This document shows positions 10,601 through 20,897 of a DNA stretch of 64,000 nt, one piece after another. Where the stretch lies: assembly GCA_018340375.1 (NCBI GenBank), contig JAFFJZ010000007.1, positions 372,001 through 436,000 on the forward strand, given 5' to 3'. Each line of letters opens with the position of its first letter. The first letter of the stretch is position 1. A program made the position numbers and the translations under genes. Under the pieces are notes generated by a model. That model saw nothing but the letters and a program-made list of their open reading frames with translations. It ran no database searches and was not told where the DNA came from. The stretch comes from Gonatopus flavifemur (taxonomy: Eukaryota; Arthropoda; Insecta; Hymenoptera; Dryinidae).

Positions 10601-12632
10601 CAGGGTGGGGCATTTAAAGTGTCGCGGGCGTTTTTTCCAAGAATAAAATGAGATACGAGAAAATTTTTCGGACAAAAATTGTAGGGTATCGAGGGGGACA
10701 TCCGATGGTGGCCTTGGCTTTGACCTCAAATCTCATCTTCAAGGGCATTCTGAGGTCAACTCTTGTTTTTTAAATAGCATCTCATATTTTTTACTGCAGA
10801 TTTGGATTCTAGGTCAAAAACCAAGAAACTTTTGTCTGAACCATTTTCCTGAAATCCGCAAAGATGGCGCTCTAATCGATATTGTTCCATTTTGAATCTG
10901 ACATTAGAATAACTCGAAAACGAAGGGTCTTGGAGGAGAATGTTCCGGACAAAATTTGCCTGATTCCAAGGGGGACCCCTTGAACTGAAACGGAGGTGAT
11001 GGGGTATAACAGACAAAACACAACACATTTCAATCGTCTACATCACTTGGATAATTTTAATGCAGTAGATGCTCAAAATGATGGCCTTCGACTTCAATAC
11101 ACATTTCAAAACGTTTTACAAAAGATTGCTGAACTCGTGCTAAAATATCTTCATTGATGCTCGCGCATGCATTGATGATTCGTTGACGCATATTCTCAGG
11201 TGTAGTCGGTGCTTGTTGATAAACTGTATCTTTTATGTATCCCCATAAAAAAAAATCTGGAGAAGTAAGATCCGGAGAACGGGCAGGCCAATGAACTGGT
11301 CCACGACGTCCTATCCATCGTCCAGGATAATCTCTGACCAATATTTCTCGAGCTGTGACTGCATAATGGGACGGACAACCATCGTGTTGATACCACATAT
11401 TCAATCGTTCCTGAATAGGTATGTCTTCAAGTAATGTTGGAAGTACTTGATCTAAGAAATGTCTGTACTTCTCTCCATTTAGCGTATCTGCAATGAAGTA
11501 CGGTCCAATTACTCGAGATCGAAAAATACCACACCAAACATTCACAGCCCATTGTCTTTGATGCTCTACTTGACGTAACCATCTTGGATTTTCTGTCGCC
11601 CAGTAATGCATATTATGTCGATTTACTTGACCATGATTGGTGAACGTCGACTCATTAGAAAATAATATGTTGATGAAGTTGTTATTGTGCATTTGCGCTA
11701 GACCCCATCGACAAAACTGTACACGATTTTCGAAATCATCACCGTGAAGGTCTTGATGCAAACAAATGTGATACGGATGGAATTTGTGACGTTTCAGTAT
11801 TCGAAGAACACTTCTTCGAGAAATTCCCGAATGGAGTTCAATTTCACGAGAGCTCACGTGTGGATTATTGGCTACTGCAGCTAGTACATTAACTTCCGCA
11901 TTTTCTCCGCTAACAGTTCTCATTCGATGTCGTTTTTCCCTTGTAACACTTCCCGTTTCTGAGAATAATTTTGTAATGCGTTGAAAATACCTAATGGATG
12001 GCGTTGTTCTTTCAGGAAATCGTTCTGCATACAAGTCATATGCTTGTCTGGGGTTCTTATGCACTTCACCGTAAATGTAGATCATATCGATCTTTTCAGA
12101 AACCGTGTATCGGATATCCATGATTTTCAATTTGTCATAAACCAAGTGATAATCAAATGTAACTGACAAACTGACTTTCAAAATCGTGAATTTTCACTGA
12201 ACCCCGTCGTTTGTTTACATCGCGTGACCTCTGAATGGTGGTAATGTAGACGATTGAAATGTGTTGTGTGTTGACAACTTTTGTACGAAACATTCTTTTG
12301 CAAGACCCTTCGTTTTCGAGTTATTCGAATGTCAGATTCAAAATGGAACAATATCGATTAGAGCGCCATTTTTGCGGATTTCAGGAAAATGGTTCAGACA
12401 AAAGTTTCTTGGTTTTTGACCTAGAATCCAAATCTGCAGTAAAAAATATGAGATGCTATTTAAAAAACAAGAGTTGATCTCAGAATGCCCTTGAAGATGA
12501 GATTTGAGGTCAAAGCCAAGGCCACCATCGGATGTTCCCCTCGGTACCCTACAACTTTTGTCCGAAAAATTTTCTCGTATCTCACTTTATTTTTGGAAAA
12601 AACGCCCGCGACACTTTAAATGCCCCACCCTG
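10601..12632 (-). mobile_element. Complete Tc1/mariner-superfamily element, DD41D type, copy 1
   Basis: The element is 2032 bp and flanked by TA (10599-10600 and 12633-12634). The termini are CAGGGTGGGGCATTTAAAG and its reverse complement. The inverted repeats are unusually long: about 446 bp on the left (10601-11046) and 390 bp on the right (12243-12632). The left arm carries about 60 bp that the right lacks. One transposase gene fills the space between. A second copy of exactly the same length lies at 52261-54292. Confidence 0.92.
11057..12181 (-). CDS. DD41D transposase, 374 residues, first catalytic Asp replaced by Asn
   Basis: The N-terminal part (about residues 20-110) is a helix-turn-helix region of the type found in insect DUF4817-like proteins, followed by a second HTH around SGISRRSVLRILKRH. 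The catalytic core has HDG in WYQHDGCPSHY and the final Asp in RSPDLTSPDFFLWG; 41 residues separate these two Asp, which puts it in the DD41D (rosa/visitor-like) branch by spacing. The position that normally holds the first catalytic Asp reads FSNEST, so Asp is Asn here. The frame is open from end to end. The true start could be the internal Met of MDIRYTVSEK, about 20 residues downstream, as the family core begins there. If the Asn is real, the protein could bind termini but should not cut. Confidence 0.88.
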   Translation of the reverse strand: MKVSLSVTFDYHLVYDKLKIMDIRYTVSEKIDMIYIYGEVHKNPRQAYDLYAERFPERTTPSIRYFQRITKLFSETGSVTREKRHRMRTVSGENAEVNVLAAVANNPHVSSREIELHSGISRRSVLRILKRHKFHPYHICLHQDLHGDDFENRVQFCRWGLAQMHNNNFINILFSNESTFTNHGQVNRHNMHYWATENPRWLRQVEHQRQWAVNVWCGIFRSRVIGPYFIADTLNGEKYRHFLDQVLPTLLEDIPIQERLNMWYQHDGCPSHYAVTAREILVRDYPGRWIGRRGPVHWPARSPDLTSPDFFLWGYIKDTVYQQAPTTPENMRQRIINACASINEDILARVQQSFVKRFEMCIEVEGHHFEHLLH

Positions 12633-12929
12633 TATATATATACATATATATGAGCAGTCGTCTGATGGCTACATTATATGTATGTAGTGTATAAATACAT
12701 ACATACATACATATATTCATCAAAATATGTTTTACATGAATGTTGATTTGATATTCTACACCCATATACATTCAAATAAAGTGCAGATGTCTGGAAATGA
12801 TTCCGGGAGTTCATGAATAAGCAACCAATATTCCTGAAATTTTTTTTATCAAACTCAGTCTCACTAGTATTCATTTTATAAGCTTATAAATAATTACAAT
12901 TCATAATAATATTTCAAATAATCAATCTA

Positions 12930-13185
12930 CACTGAGAGAAATAATTAATATCACCAGCAACATATTTTCATGTTTGCAGAAATCCGTTTCTCAAGAAATA
13001 TGTGTCCTTGATACAAGGAAATTTTTTCTGAAGCTAAGAATATTATTCTTGAATTGGATAAATATTTTCTTAATTCAAGAAAATTTTTCTTGGGCCTACA
13101 ACATGTCAACTGTTTACCAGAATGTGTAGTCTTGAAAAAATTCAAGAATGCATTTTCCTGATATTAGTAATTATTTCTCTCAGTG
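12930..13185. repeat. MITE with CACTGAGAGAAATAATTA termini
   Basis: This 256-bp element is flanked by TA (12928-12929 and 13186-13187). Its left end CACTGAGAGAAATAATTA and right end TAATTATTTCTCTCAGTG are perfect inverted copies. The arms are rich in TTCTTGAA and TTCAAGAA motifs. Non-coding. Confidence 0.8.
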
Positions 13186-13252
13186 TAGTTGCAACAATTT
13201 TTTCTGCATTTTTTTATTTATAAACAGGGTGGTAATCTCAATACTTCGATTA

Positions 13253-13640
13253 AGGGGATACCAGCGATCCCCGCTGATGCAACCCGCCATACAAGCTTAC
13301 CGACTGAGTAAACATTTTCTCGGCAAGAATACTCTGAATTGAATTCATGAAGAAGTATGGATTTTTCAGGAATCAATCTTCAATCCTTCATCTACTGCTG
13401 TACATCGCCCGAATTTGGAATTCCGAAAAAAAAATTTGTGTTACTGACTGAGGAAAAAATGTTTCTTCGAAATTCAAAATTTGAGCGATGTACAGCAGTA
13501 GATGAAGGACTGACGATTGATTCCTGAAAATTTCATACTCCTTCATGAATTCCGTTCGGAGTATTCTTGCCGAGAAAATGTTTACTCAGTCAGTACGCTT
13601 GTATGGCGGGTTGCATCAGTGGGAATCACTGGTATCCCCT
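13253..13640. repeat. Foldback MITE A (AGGGGATACCAG termini)
   Basis: This 388-bp element starts AGGGGATACCAG and ends CTGGTATCCCCT, with arms of about 150 bp. It interrupts the 3' end of the minus-strand transposase relic: the frame of that gene runs into MITE sequence and picks up an artificial C-terminal tail. Confidence 0.75.
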
Positions 13641-14819
13641 CAATGTTCACTAAATATTCTGTATTATTATTGTCTGAACACACGTGGAAAGCATAGTAAT
13701 GACTATTGAAATAGAGCGTACCTGAATTCATGAAGAAAAAAACTTCATTACCCATGAGAATAATATTTTGTGTCGTCCCTAATTCAACACCATTATCAGT
13801 TAATCTAATAATGTATACAGTACCAACTGAAAATTTCTTACTCAAGATTGAACCGTGGAAATGATTTCTCAAAATTTTGCATTGTGATTTTTTTATTAAT
13901 TGGTCCTAAAGTAACATCACTGGTTTTAAGGGGAGTGAATTTCAACTTGTAGCACAACTGCAGTTGTTTCGTAATAGCAATTGTATATGGTAAGTTACTA
14001 CTTAGAGTGGTGCCTAGAACTGCTTCTTTCAATTTCTTGTTCTCCCTTTCAAACTTCAACGTAGAAAAAAATATACGTGTACCATTTAATAACATTATTC
14101 GTACATAATCAGTTGATGAATGTTTTTTTGGTTTCAATAATCCAAACAGCTTCATGTAAAGTGGATGATGTTGTTTTACCAACTTAGTCACACTTAGAAT
14201 TTGTGATTCAGTTAAATTGTGGTTGGTTAAAACTCCAATAATATGTCTAAGGTACAAGTATAATTTCCAGTACTCATTGTTGGCAGGTATAAATTCACCG
14301 ATCATCAAATATAGATATCTAATTAAACACGATGATTCTGTCGCAGACTGTTTGATTTTTATTTTTCTTCCTCCTTTAGACTGACTAAAGAATATTGGTC
14401 TAGCTTTATTCATTCTTTCGACATCGTTATATGGAAAACTCTCAATTCTATTATTAATCAGTTCAAGAGAAACAATGTTGTTTCGAATTAAGGCTTGCAA
14501 AATTTTCTCCAGGTCATGTCCAACAACTCCTTCATATAAATCGTACATCAGATCAACGGAAAGGTTCTCGCGAATGTGGAAATCTTGGATATCATTGAAC
14601 ACGCAATTTTCTCTCATCCCGGTTGATAACTTATCAATGTTAAGTAAATCGGATTCATGAGATGATTTTTTGCTCAGAATACTTTCATATTCGACTGCCA
14701 GTACTTGACAAACGGCTTTCTTAGCATAACAGAATCTACAAAACTGATTCGCTATGAAACTTTCAGAAAATCCACAAATGGAATTCAACCCCAGATCATC
14801 TCCTAAAACCAAAACACAA
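13641..14819 (-). pseudogene. DNA-transposon protein relic, C-terminal part
   Basis: The minus-strand translation carries the block LGDDLGLNSICGFSESF followed by a C-x2-C pair (FCRFC), then VDLMYDLYEG and a long alpha-helical C-terminus. This pattern is typical of large 'uncharacterized' insect and fish proteins that behave as DNA-transposon products; I cannot name the superfamily with certainty (a CMC/EnSpm-like group is one guess). It is open from 14819 to about 13850, then shifts frame into VYIIRLTDNG and ends at MITE A. Its 5' end is cut by MITE B. The preceding part of the same protein lies at 16783-17517, with some tens of residues apparently missing between. Confidence 0.7.
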
Positions 14820-15968
14820 CCCACACAGACAAAGAGAGCTCTTTTAGATATCTAAAAGATGTCTCTGAAAACTGCAAGAGCTCTTGCAAGACCTTTCCAA
14901 AAGATCTCTTTTCGTGAGCGAAAAGATGTCTTATGCAACACCAATAGATATCTCTTAGTTGTCTTCCAGAAATCTAAAAGACATCTTCAAGAAATGTTTC
15001 AGAATTCTCAATGATTTCTTGAAGATGTCTTTAAGAGCTCTTGAAGAGATCTTAAATCCTTCTTGAAGAATTCTTAAATCCCTCCTGAAGACTTTCTGAA
15101 GAACTCTCAAATATCTCTTGAAGATTTCTTGAAAGTATTATTAAAATGTCTTGACTAAAATATTAAAATATCCATAACCATACGAATTCATTCATTATTT
15201 TGATTTATTAATTTGAATAGAGGCTTACCAAAACATATGAGGTGTTTGCATATAATTCGAATGCAAAAATACTTCAAGCATTTTTCATGCATGTATATAA
15301 CCTAAATTCAAAATATTTCAACATTCAATTTCATTCACTTGAATCTGAATTTTGATACATTCTATCTTGCACAAAAATGTGAAATTTGATGGAAATTCAA
15401 TTCACGTACGTACATAAAAAATAAAGTACAATGAATAAAATAATAAATTGATATTCCTCTAATATATAATTCTGCATAATGATAGGTTAGTTTTTGCGAA
15501 TAGGATCATTCGCTACAAAACAAAATATATTCTTGTAATGTAATTGGTTACACGTTTCTTTTCTGCGCCAATACTTTTATTATCCAGTATTGGATCTTGA
15601 ATGTTTATGTTTATATAATTAATATTGCACAATATCATCGGCGTCGTCGTTCCTCACTGCACACGTGAAACAAATGCGCTGGACACTGTGAATAACTATA
15701 CGTGAATTACTGCAATGTCCTCTCTAATTCTCTTCGATCCAATTGGTCTATTGGGATTGTTCTAAAAGTGCTCTTGAAGATATCTTCAAGAAATGTTTAT
15801 GAGTGTTCTTGAATATATCTCAATTACAGTTGTCTTATAGAACTCGCGCAGCGAGAGATCTTTCATACATTTCTAAAAGACATCTTTAAGATGTCTTTTA
15901 GAAATGTCTTGAAGATACATGAATTCAGGACTCTTTCAGACGTCTTGAAGAACTGCTTGCTGTGTGGG
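14820..15968. mobile_element. Foldback element B (CCCACACAG termini)
   Basis: The termini are CCCACACAG and CTGTGTGGG. About 280 bp at each end are built from AAAAGATGTCTT, TCTTGAAGA and AGATATCT motifs that pair between arms. The centre (about 15190-15770) is AT-rich and non-coding. On its right it joins exactly onto a truncated mariner; on its left it joins onto the transposase relic, so its insertion or a later deletion removed sequence from both. A related fragment is at 42240-42475. Confidence 0.6.
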
Positions 15969-16708
15969 CAGCCATTTCAAAACGCCTGAAAGTCATGGGA
16001 ATGATTCAGGAACAAGAAAATTGGGTACCGTACGAGTTGAAGCCGAGAGATGTTGAACGACGTTTGTGTGTTTGTGAACGGCTGCTTGCAAGGCAAAGAC
16101 TGAAGGGATTCCTGCATCGCATCGTGACTGGGGACGAAAAATGGGTTCATTACGATAATCCCAAGCGCAGAAAATCATGGGGATATCCCGGCCATGCTTC
16201 CACGTCAACGGCCAAACCGAATATTCACGGTTCCAAGGTTATGTTCAGTATTTGGTGGGACCAGCTCAGCGTAGTGTATTATAAGTTGTTAAAACCGACT
16301 GAAACAATCACAGGCGATCGTTATCGAACACAATTGATGCGTTTGAGCCGAGCATTGAAAGACAAACGGCCGCGATACAACGAGGAACATGATAAAGTGA
16401 TCTTACAGCATGACAACGCTCGACCTCATGTTGCGAAAGTGGTCAAGACATACTTGGAAACTTTGAAATGGGAAGTCCTACCCCACCCGCCGTATTCTCC
16501 AGACGTTGCTCCCTCGGAGTATCACTTGTTCCGATCAATGGCACACGGCCTAGCTAACCAGCACTTCCGGTCTTATTGAGGAGTAAAAAATTGGATCGAT
16601 TCGTGGATCGCTTCAAAAGATGACCAGTTTTTTCAACGCGAAATTCATATGCTGCCCGAAAGATGGGAGAAAGTAGTGGCCAGCGATGGACAATACTTTG
16701 AATCGTAA
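15969..16708 (+). pseudogene. Mariner transposase, C-terminal two thirds, with stop and altered triad
   Basis: Similarity starts at AISKRLK and covers the linker motif NWVPYEL and the whole catalytic domain: GDEKW (first Asp), QHDNARPH (second Asp) and YSPDVAPSEYHL, where the last Asp is Glu. An in-frame TGA at 16577-16579 interrupts the C-terminus, and the frame then continues to TAA at 16706-16708. The N-terminal HTH region is gone. It is a different mariner family from the one at 18105, judging by terminal repeats and residues. Confidence 0.85.
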
Positions 16709-16780
16709 ACGTATAACCAGTTTTTTACAATAAAGCCTCGAATTGCGGAAAAAACGGTGGAAGCAAAGTTATACACCCAA
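15969..16780 (+). mobile_element. 5'-truncated mariner fragment
   Basis: The 3' part of a mariner ends at 16780 with a terminal repeat ending ATACACCCAA and a following TA. The 5' terminal repeat and the DNA-binding half of the transposase are missing because foldback B lies directly against the remnant. Confidence 0.85.
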
Positions 16781-16782
16781 TA

Positions 16783-17517
16783 CATTGTCCATTCTTTAAA
16801 ATAAAAAAACAATGGGGCGGCAAACAAACTAAGGAAACATACACACCCCCTAATTTTTGTTCTCCCGCGTGGCTAACTAACGGATTACCGGTTTCAAATT
16901 CATCATAATAAATATATAATGGGTAAAGTAATCGCTCGATAGCTTTATGGTAATATTTATTTCGCCATAATTTCCCTTGAACAAAATTTGATAGGGTACT
17001 TTCATCCTGCAAAAAGTTTTTGATAATAATTTTGCATTTCATGAAATAAACCAGGAACAGAGAAAATTTTACTCAAAGTTTTTGGAAAAGATACGTGTGT
17101 GTCATAAATAGGCTAATGCTTTACTTTAAAGTTTTTAGAATTAGAGTCATCGTATAAGATATCCTGTCTTAATTCGAATAATTCAGGTGGAACATAAGAA
17201 CTTTCTTGTTCGTACATCTTGAAACGGTTATGCTCAAAAGAAAATTTTGAAAAAATATTCTTACCCTCGTTGAGAATGTACTGAGCTTCATAATATGTTT
17301 CATTATCTGTGATAGGTTTCAATTTAATTTTCATTTGGCTTTGTAAAAAAGGAATTATACAATCTAATATTCAACCGTAAGATTTTTCAATGACTAAATT
17401 CATAGCTTTTCTCGATAATAGTGGGTTCTTGTATAATTCACAAGTGAAACGTAAAATTGATTTGTCTAGTATTTCTTCACTCATGATATTTCCAAAACTG
17501 AAACTATCTGCAGCCAT
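16783..17517 (-). pseudogene. DNA-transposon protein relic, N-terminal part of second protein
   Basis: A plausible start Met lies at 17515-17517. Reading down, pieces in shifting frames include EEILDKSILRFTCELYKN, then FLQDESTLSNFVQGKLW, then YIYYDEFETGNPLVSHAG and LGGVYVSLVCLPP. These blocks are in the order expected for the protein whose C-terminal part lies at 13641-14819. The reading is interrupted by stops near 17370 and 17110 and ends at the TA where the mariner fragment inserted (16781-16782). Confidence 0.6.
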
Positions 17518-17688
17518 TTTGCTTCAATCACTTGTATTATTTCACCCTTCAAGTTCAAATGCAAACGTACATTGAATCGCAAACGTATAATTGCCTAAAA
17601 ATTGCCTATATATACAAAGTTTTCCTTTGAAACTATTTCAACGTTTTTGAGAGAAAATAGAACCACTCAACAGAGTAATATTGAATAT

Positions 17689-18103
17689 TTATGAACGATT
17701 TAGAGCGTCAATTAGGTCCGAAACGCTTTTGTACAAGTCAGTTACTATAAATTTGTATGCTTCTTTTTCTAAAAATTGCCAGACATAGCAAGAAACATGA
17801 GATCTCGTGGGAAACTTTGTAGCATTGGAAGCAAAGATCAACTGCAAAAATCGTTAATTGCACTTGATATTTCGCTCATCATCTAAAATAACATAAGTTG
17901 ATGAAATCTTACTCAACGTGGGACCCTGTATAACTACATATGGTTGGGGATCAGTTGATGATTCACATAAATACGTTGTAGATTTTTCCTCACTTCATTC
18001 AAAGATTCTTTCAAATTATTCGTTTCCTGGGAAAAATATTAACAAAAACAATTCTATCCATCTTTATTGTTCCGAGATTATTGAAAGTTCCCTCAAAAAT
18101 ATT
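17689..18103 (-). pseudogene. DNA-transposon protein relic, C-terminal part of first protein
   Basis: The minus strand carries the block QPYVVIQGPTLSKISSTYV followed, after a frame change, by WQFLEKEAYKF and a stop at 17689-17691. Both blocks are hallmarks of the companion 'uncharacterized' protein found in the same insect transposon families. The complete mariner at 18105-19385 separates it from its own N-terminal half. Confidence 0.55.
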
Positions 18104-18104
18104 A

Positions 18105-19385
18105 TTAGGTGTACAGATAAGTTTCCGCGGTTTGTCAAAAGATGGCCCCACCAGAAGGTTATGGAGAAATTGTCAGATGTAAAACGTAATATCCCAAGTT
18201 TAGTCATCTGGCAACACCATAACCTTAAAGTACTAGTGATTCCGTATCAGCATCACGTAATTTTTTTCGTGCAAAAATGTCAAGTTTTATTCCGAATAAG
18301 CATCATTTGCGGGAACTTTTGATTTACTTCTTTAATGTGAAAAAATCTGCAGCTGAGGCGCATCGATTGCTTCTAGAAGCATATGGTGAAGCTGCTTTAA
18401 GTGAGAGAAGTTGTCAGGAATGGTTTCAAAAGTTTAAAAACGGTGAGTTTGACGTTAAAGACAAAGAACGCAGTGGAAGGCCGAAAGTGTACGAAGACAT
18501 GGAATTAGAAGTACTATTGGAGGAAGATTCGTCCCAAACGCAAAAAGAACTTGCACTTACTCTACAAGTGACTCAACAAGCAATTTCACATCGTTTAAAA
18601 TCGTTAGGAATGATTCAAAAACAAGGAAATTGGGTTCCATATGAACTAAAGCTGAGAGACGTTGAACGCCGATTATGCATGAGTGAAATGCTGCTTGCCA
18701 GGAATAAAAAAAAGAGTTTTTTGCATCGTATATGGTGACGAAAAATGGATTCACTGCGATAATCCAAAGAAGAGAAAGTCATGGGTTAAGCCCGGCGAAC
18801 CATCAACATCGACAGCTAAGCCGAATATTCATGGAAAAAAACTCATGCTGTGTATTTGGTGGGATCAGCTTGGTGTCGTGTATTATGAATTGCTGAAACC
18901 AAGCGAAACCATTACTGGAGCTCTCTACCGAACACAATTGATGAGATTGAGTCGGGCACTTAAGGAAAAACGCGCCCATTACTACTCCAGACACGACAAA
19001 ATTATTCTTTTACACGATAATGCTCGTCCACATGTTGCGGCGCCGGTAAAAACATACTTGGAAACACTCAACTGGGAAGTTTTACCCCACCCGCCGTATT
19101 CACCAGACTTAGCCCCTTCTGATTATCACCTGTTCCGGTCGATGGCACATGGTCTGTCTGAGCAGCGCTTCACATCATACGAAGACACCAAAAATTGGGT
19201 AGATTTGTGGATAGCGTCAAAAGATGAAGAGTTTTTTCGACGGGGTATCCGAATGTTGCCAGAAAGATGGGGAAAAGTAGTGGCAAATGATGGAAAATAC
19301 TTTGAATAAAACGTAATGTACTTTTCCTTTACAATAAATTCCTAATTTTTTATAAAAAACCGCGGAAACTTATTTGTACACCTAA
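18105..19385 (+). mobile_element. Near-complete mariner element (DD34D)
   Basis: The element is 1281 bp and flanked by TA (18103-18104 and 19386-19387). The terminal repeats are TTAGGTGTACAGATAAGTTT and an inverted copy ending TTGTACACCTAA. Length, termini and single gene are those of a canonical mariner. It is inserted in the minus-strand transposase relic, so it is younger than that gene. Confidence 0.95.
18277..19309 (+). pseudogene. Mariner transposase, one frameshift, triad intact
   Basis: The N-terminal part has the paired HTH region (AHRLLLEAYGEAALSERS, then SQTQKELALTL), the NWVPYEL linker, and the catalytic motifs GDEKW, LHDNARPH and YSPDLAPSDYHL, so all three Asp are present. The frame breaks once, at about 18732, just before GDEKW, where a 5-nt deletion would explain both the lost residues and the shift. 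Counting those 5 nt the gene would encode 345 residues, the normal mariner length. The rest is clean, so inactivation looks recent. Confidence 0.93.
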
Positions 19386-19387
19386 TA

Positions 19388-20897
19388 TAAATGCAAATGA
19401 ATACCTTGATATGATTTATGAAAGTATCTAAAACTTCACTCATCTCCGGGTACCAGCTTTTTGCGATTTTTGATTTTGCTGACTTCTTCACTATTTTTTT
19501 GAATAAACATGGTAATAGAACTAATGCTAACACTTGAACATCAGAGGGAAAATTGATGTTTGTCATTGTTTTTGCTTTTTGCCAAGGCAATGATTTTATC
19601 TGCTAATGCTGACCAGTTTTTCATGAATCAGTCTTCTGTTTTACCAAAAAATGTACGAGAATCTGTTCGAACCTGGAACAAACAGTAGTGTGTATCACAT
19701 ATTCTATTACTAATTATCTCTGATGAGGATAGAGTACATGAAATGTGAGATATATATCATTCAATATCTGGGATCATTTGAGGAACTCACCAAAAGATAT
19801 CCAACGGATCAAGAAAGATTTGGAAAAGTCTTCATACACGTAGTAATCGAAATTTTTTAAAAAATTAATTTTTTCTCCGGTTGAAACTTGTTGCCATTTT
19901 TCGATGTAATCATCATGTACAGTGGGTGGCCAAATTATTAGGCCACAATTGAGATTATTGAGATTACTCCAAAGTTGAATATCTCAGTGAAAAATTATCG
20001 TAAGGAAACAAATGAATACGCAATTTCAAGGACAAAGTCTACTCTTTGAGCATCATTTGACCTCTTTGGTCTATCATGTTTGCCCGACAACCTACATCGC
20101 ATTAAGTATGAGCATTTTGCTCGATATTTCCTCAGTTTTTCAAACAGAAGGAGCTCGCAGGAAGATTAAAACATGGAAACACGAAAATAAACATTTTGTA
20201 GAGAATTTCCTCAGCTCCAAAACGCTTTTTTTATTTTCCTGGTAGAGTCATTTTCAGCGGAGTTATGTCATGTTTTATGACTTGTAATTTTGAGACGGTT
20301 AAGGGAACAAAAAATTTCCTTGGAGGAAAAAGTTTTGTTTTAAGATGTATTATACGCAGAAAATACTTTTGAAAGCAATCAAAAACCTCTCGAAGTATTT
20401 TTTTTTCGTATAATACATAGCAAAACTAAACTTTTTCCTCCAAGGAAATTTTTTGTTCCCTTAACCGTCTCAAAATTACAAGTCATAAAACATGACATAA
20501 CTCCGCTGAAAATGACTCTACCAGGAAAATAAAAAAAGCGTTTTGGAGCTGAGGAAATTCTCTACAAAATGTTTATTTTCGTGTTTCCATGTTTTAATCT
20601 TCCTGCGAGCTCCTTCTGTTTGAAAAACTGAGGAAATATCGAGCAAAATGCTCATACTTAATGCGATGTAGGTTGTCGGGCAAACATGATAGACCAAAGA
20701 GGTCAAATGATGCTCAAAGAGTAGACTTTGCCCTTGAAATTGCGTATTCATTTGTTTCCTTACGATAATTTTTCACTGAGATATTCAACTTTGGAGTAAT
20801 CTCAATAATCTCAATTGTGGCCTAATAATTTGGCCACCCACTGTATAATATCCTCAGTAGCTTTAACATCTTCAAATTCTTCAGAAAAACAAGGCTC
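19388..20897 (-). pseudogene. DNA-transposon protein relic, N-terminal part of first protein
   Basis: An exon-like start at 20897 follows a good acceptor (TTTTAATTTCAG on the minus strand) and reads EPCFSEEFEDVKATEDII up to a TA at 20844-20845. The 924-bp palindrome interrupts it there. Beyond the palindrome the reading resumes as DDYIEKWQQVSTGEKINFL, and further on as INFPSDVQVLALVLLPCLF and WYPEMSEVLDTFINHIKV, with frameshifts between. It then meets the mariner at 19385. The order agrees with the QPYV-type companion protein. The family name is uncertain. Confidence 0.55.
19920..20843. mobile_element. 924-bp near-perfect palindromic MITE
   Basis: The element is flanked by TA (19918-19919 and 20844-20845). 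Its ends CAGTGGGTGGCCAAATTATT are inverted copies. The two arms mirror each other with constant offset around 20381.5 over more than 400 bp, with very few mismatches, leaving a centre of about 80 bp. Each arm yields the same 77-residue open frame (20012-20245 plus, 20518-20751 minus), which is a mirror artefact. The termini fit a Tc1/mariner-superfamily element. Confidence 0.88.

Noticed and set aside
20012..20751. Twin 77-residue proteins facing each other
   Set aside because: They are mirror images caused by the palindrome. Only one difference was seen, too few to infer selection.
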